DNA of 6,475 bases from Candidatus Woesearchaeota archaeon (GTDB lineage: Archaea; Nanobdellota; Nanobdellia; Woesearchaeales; WALR01): positions 1-6,475 of the forward strand of contig WALR01000119.1 in NCBI GenBank assembly GCA_015522765.1, read 5' to 3'. Shown piece after piece: positions 5,943 to 6,475 of this stretch. The translations under genes and the position numbers were made by a program. The notes beneath the pieces are model-generated. The model saw only the letters and a list, made by a program, of their open reading frames with translations, had not been told where the DNA came from and did no database searches. Position 1 is the first letter of the stretch. Each line of letters starts with the position of its first letter.

Positions 5943-5962
5943 TAACTATCCCAGAATGGTTA
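5943..5962. promoter_or_regulatory. Inverted repeat 1, operator-like, in divergent promoter region
   Basis: Arms TAACTAT (5943-5949) and ATGGTTA (5956-5962) surround a 6-base centre CCCAGA. They pair over seven positions with one G-T mismatch. The element lies between the two divergent promoters and shares 16 of 20 bases with the repeat at 6011-6030. A dimeric regulator binding site is the simplest reading. Confidence 0.5.
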
Positions 5963-5975
5963 CATAAAAGAAAGT

Positions 5976-5983
5976 TTTATATA
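5976..5983 (+). promoter_or_regulatory. TATA box of the rightward exported-protein gene
   Basis: TTTATATA is preceded by AAAGAAAG, a fair purine-rich BRE. The predicted transcript start is near 6005-6008, giving a leader of about 64 bases that contains inverted repeat 2 and a ribosome site. Confidence 0.6.
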
Positions 5984-6010
5984 TGGGTTGTGCTATTCAG
6001 GTGGGATACA

Positions 6011-6030
6011 TAACTATCCTTGAGTAGTTA
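6011..6030. promoter_or_regulatory. Inverted repeat 2, operator or leader hairpin
   Basis: Arms TAACTAT (6011-6017) and GTAGTTA (6024-6030) surround a 6-base centre CCTTGA, giving the same 7-6-7 geometry as inverted repeat 1. It lies just after the predicted start of the rightward transcript. It could be a DNA site for a regulator or a weak RNA hairpin in the leader. The match to repeat 1, which lies outside that transcript, favours a DNA site. Confidence 0.5.
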
Positions 6031-6055
6031 ACATTCAATACGGTTCGCATTTCAC

Positions 6056-6062
6056 GGGGGTG
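6056..6062 (+). promoter_or_regulatory. Ribosome binding site GGGGGTG deciding a GTG start
   Basis: GGGGGTG resembles the archaeal consensus GGAGGTG and ends seven bases before the GTG at 6070. An in-frame TAA at 6067-6069 directly precedes that GTG, so no longer start is possible. Confidence 0.75.
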
Positions 6063-6069
6063 TTTGTAA

Positions 6070-6475
6070 GTGGATGGTAAAACTAAAGCTGGTCTATTAA
6101 TAATAGGAGGCACTACTCTTGCTTCTCTTCTTGGTCTTTCTTCAGAGGCTAATGCTCAAGTTCCTGCCGCAGTGCCAGACACAACAAAGAAGGTTACTCT
6201 TGAGGAACTTGCAAACAAAACCCTGCCTGGTTACGGAGTATCAGTGATGAAGCTCACTGCAGAGTATGACACTCCGAGGGGTACAATAAATCAGCCTCTC
6301 GGCGAGCATTTTGACTTTGGACCGCTGCCCGTATTTACGGACGGAAGGCTTAAACTCAGGGGAGAGGGAAAGGGAAAGGTATTCTTTGCACTAAAATCAG
6401 ACAGCTCATCAGGCTATGCGCGTTCATCTCATAAAGGAATAAAATACACCCTTCTAAAAGACGGAGTCTTAAAAC
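6070..6475 (+). CDS. Exported protein of unknown function, N-terminal part only
   Basis: The first 135 codons are visible; the gene runs off the right edge. The start is a GTG with a good ribosome site. Residues 1-29 look like a Sec signal peptide: charged MDGKTK, hydrophobic core AGLLIIGGTTLASLLGL (7-23), and a cleavage site after ANA (27-29) before QVPAAVP. The mature part begins with a Pro/Ala/Thr stretch and then a mixed, soluble-looking sequence (LEELANKTLPGYGVSVMKLTAEYD) with no further membrane span in view. One N-glycosylation sequon (N49-K-T) is present. I do not recognise a family. It is transcribed divergently from the flavoprotein gene, across a shared 183-base promoter region with two inverted repeats. 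A surface or secreted role and glycosylation by AglB are inferences from the signal peptide, the sequon and the neighbours. Confidence 0.8.
   Translation, partial: MDGKTKAGLLIIGGTTLASLLGLSSEANAQVPAAVPDTTKKVTLEELANKTLPGYGVSVMKLTAEYDTPRGTINQPLGEHFDFGPLPVFTDGRLKLRGEGKGKVFFALKSDSSSGYARSSHKGIKYTLLKDGVLK

Noticed and set aside
1..6475. CRISPR array, tRNA, rRNA or insertion sequence
   Set aside because: I looked for regularly spaced repeats, tRNA-like cloverleaf patterns, and transposase frames with terminal inverted repeats, and saw none.

Overview
The window looks like archaeal chromosome. It carries an AglB/STT3 oligosaccharyltransferase and a geranylgeranyl-reductase-family flavoprotein. Its promoters look archaeal: A/T-rich TATA boxes about 24 to 27 bases before a start codon or predicted transcript start. 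It also has DUF134 and DUF5320 genes, which are common in archaea. The long insertion in the first outer loop of AglB and its acidic N-terminus remind me of DPANN archaea (Woesearchaeota-like), but that placement is only an impression from recall.

Layout: bases 1-1322 hold a tight minus-strand operon, read from right to left. It encodes a DUF5320 small protein, a DUF134 DNA-binding protein with a C-terminal zinc ribbon, and two small membrane proteins that look like the two halves of a split COG0701/DUF318 permease; the last is cut by the window edge. Its promoter lies near 1371-1378 and is flanked by TGCATA-type palindromes. Bases 1470-4655 encode AglB, also on the minus strand, with an FKBP-type prolyl isomerase domain fused at the C-terminus. 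Upstream of it, bases 4705-5886 encode the flavoprotein reductase. Both appear to be leaderless transcripts with their own TATA boxes. Bases 5887-6069 form a divergent promoter region containing two related 20-base inverted repeats. Rightward from 6070 runs the start of an unrecognised exported protein that is cut by the right edge.

How the genes may work together: AglB transfers glycan from a dolichol-type lipid to Asn-X-Ser/Thr sites on exported proteins. The reductase could saturate that lipid carrier, or membrane lipids. The FKBP domain would sit outside the cell beside the glycosylation site and could help the same clients fold. The divergent gene encodes an exported protein that itself has one sequon. 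The leftward operon looks like a separate, possibly metal- or redox-linked, transport and regulation unit.

The main candidate for something undescribed is the single-chain OST-prolyl isomerase fusion. The paired operator-like repeats in the divergent promoter come second.
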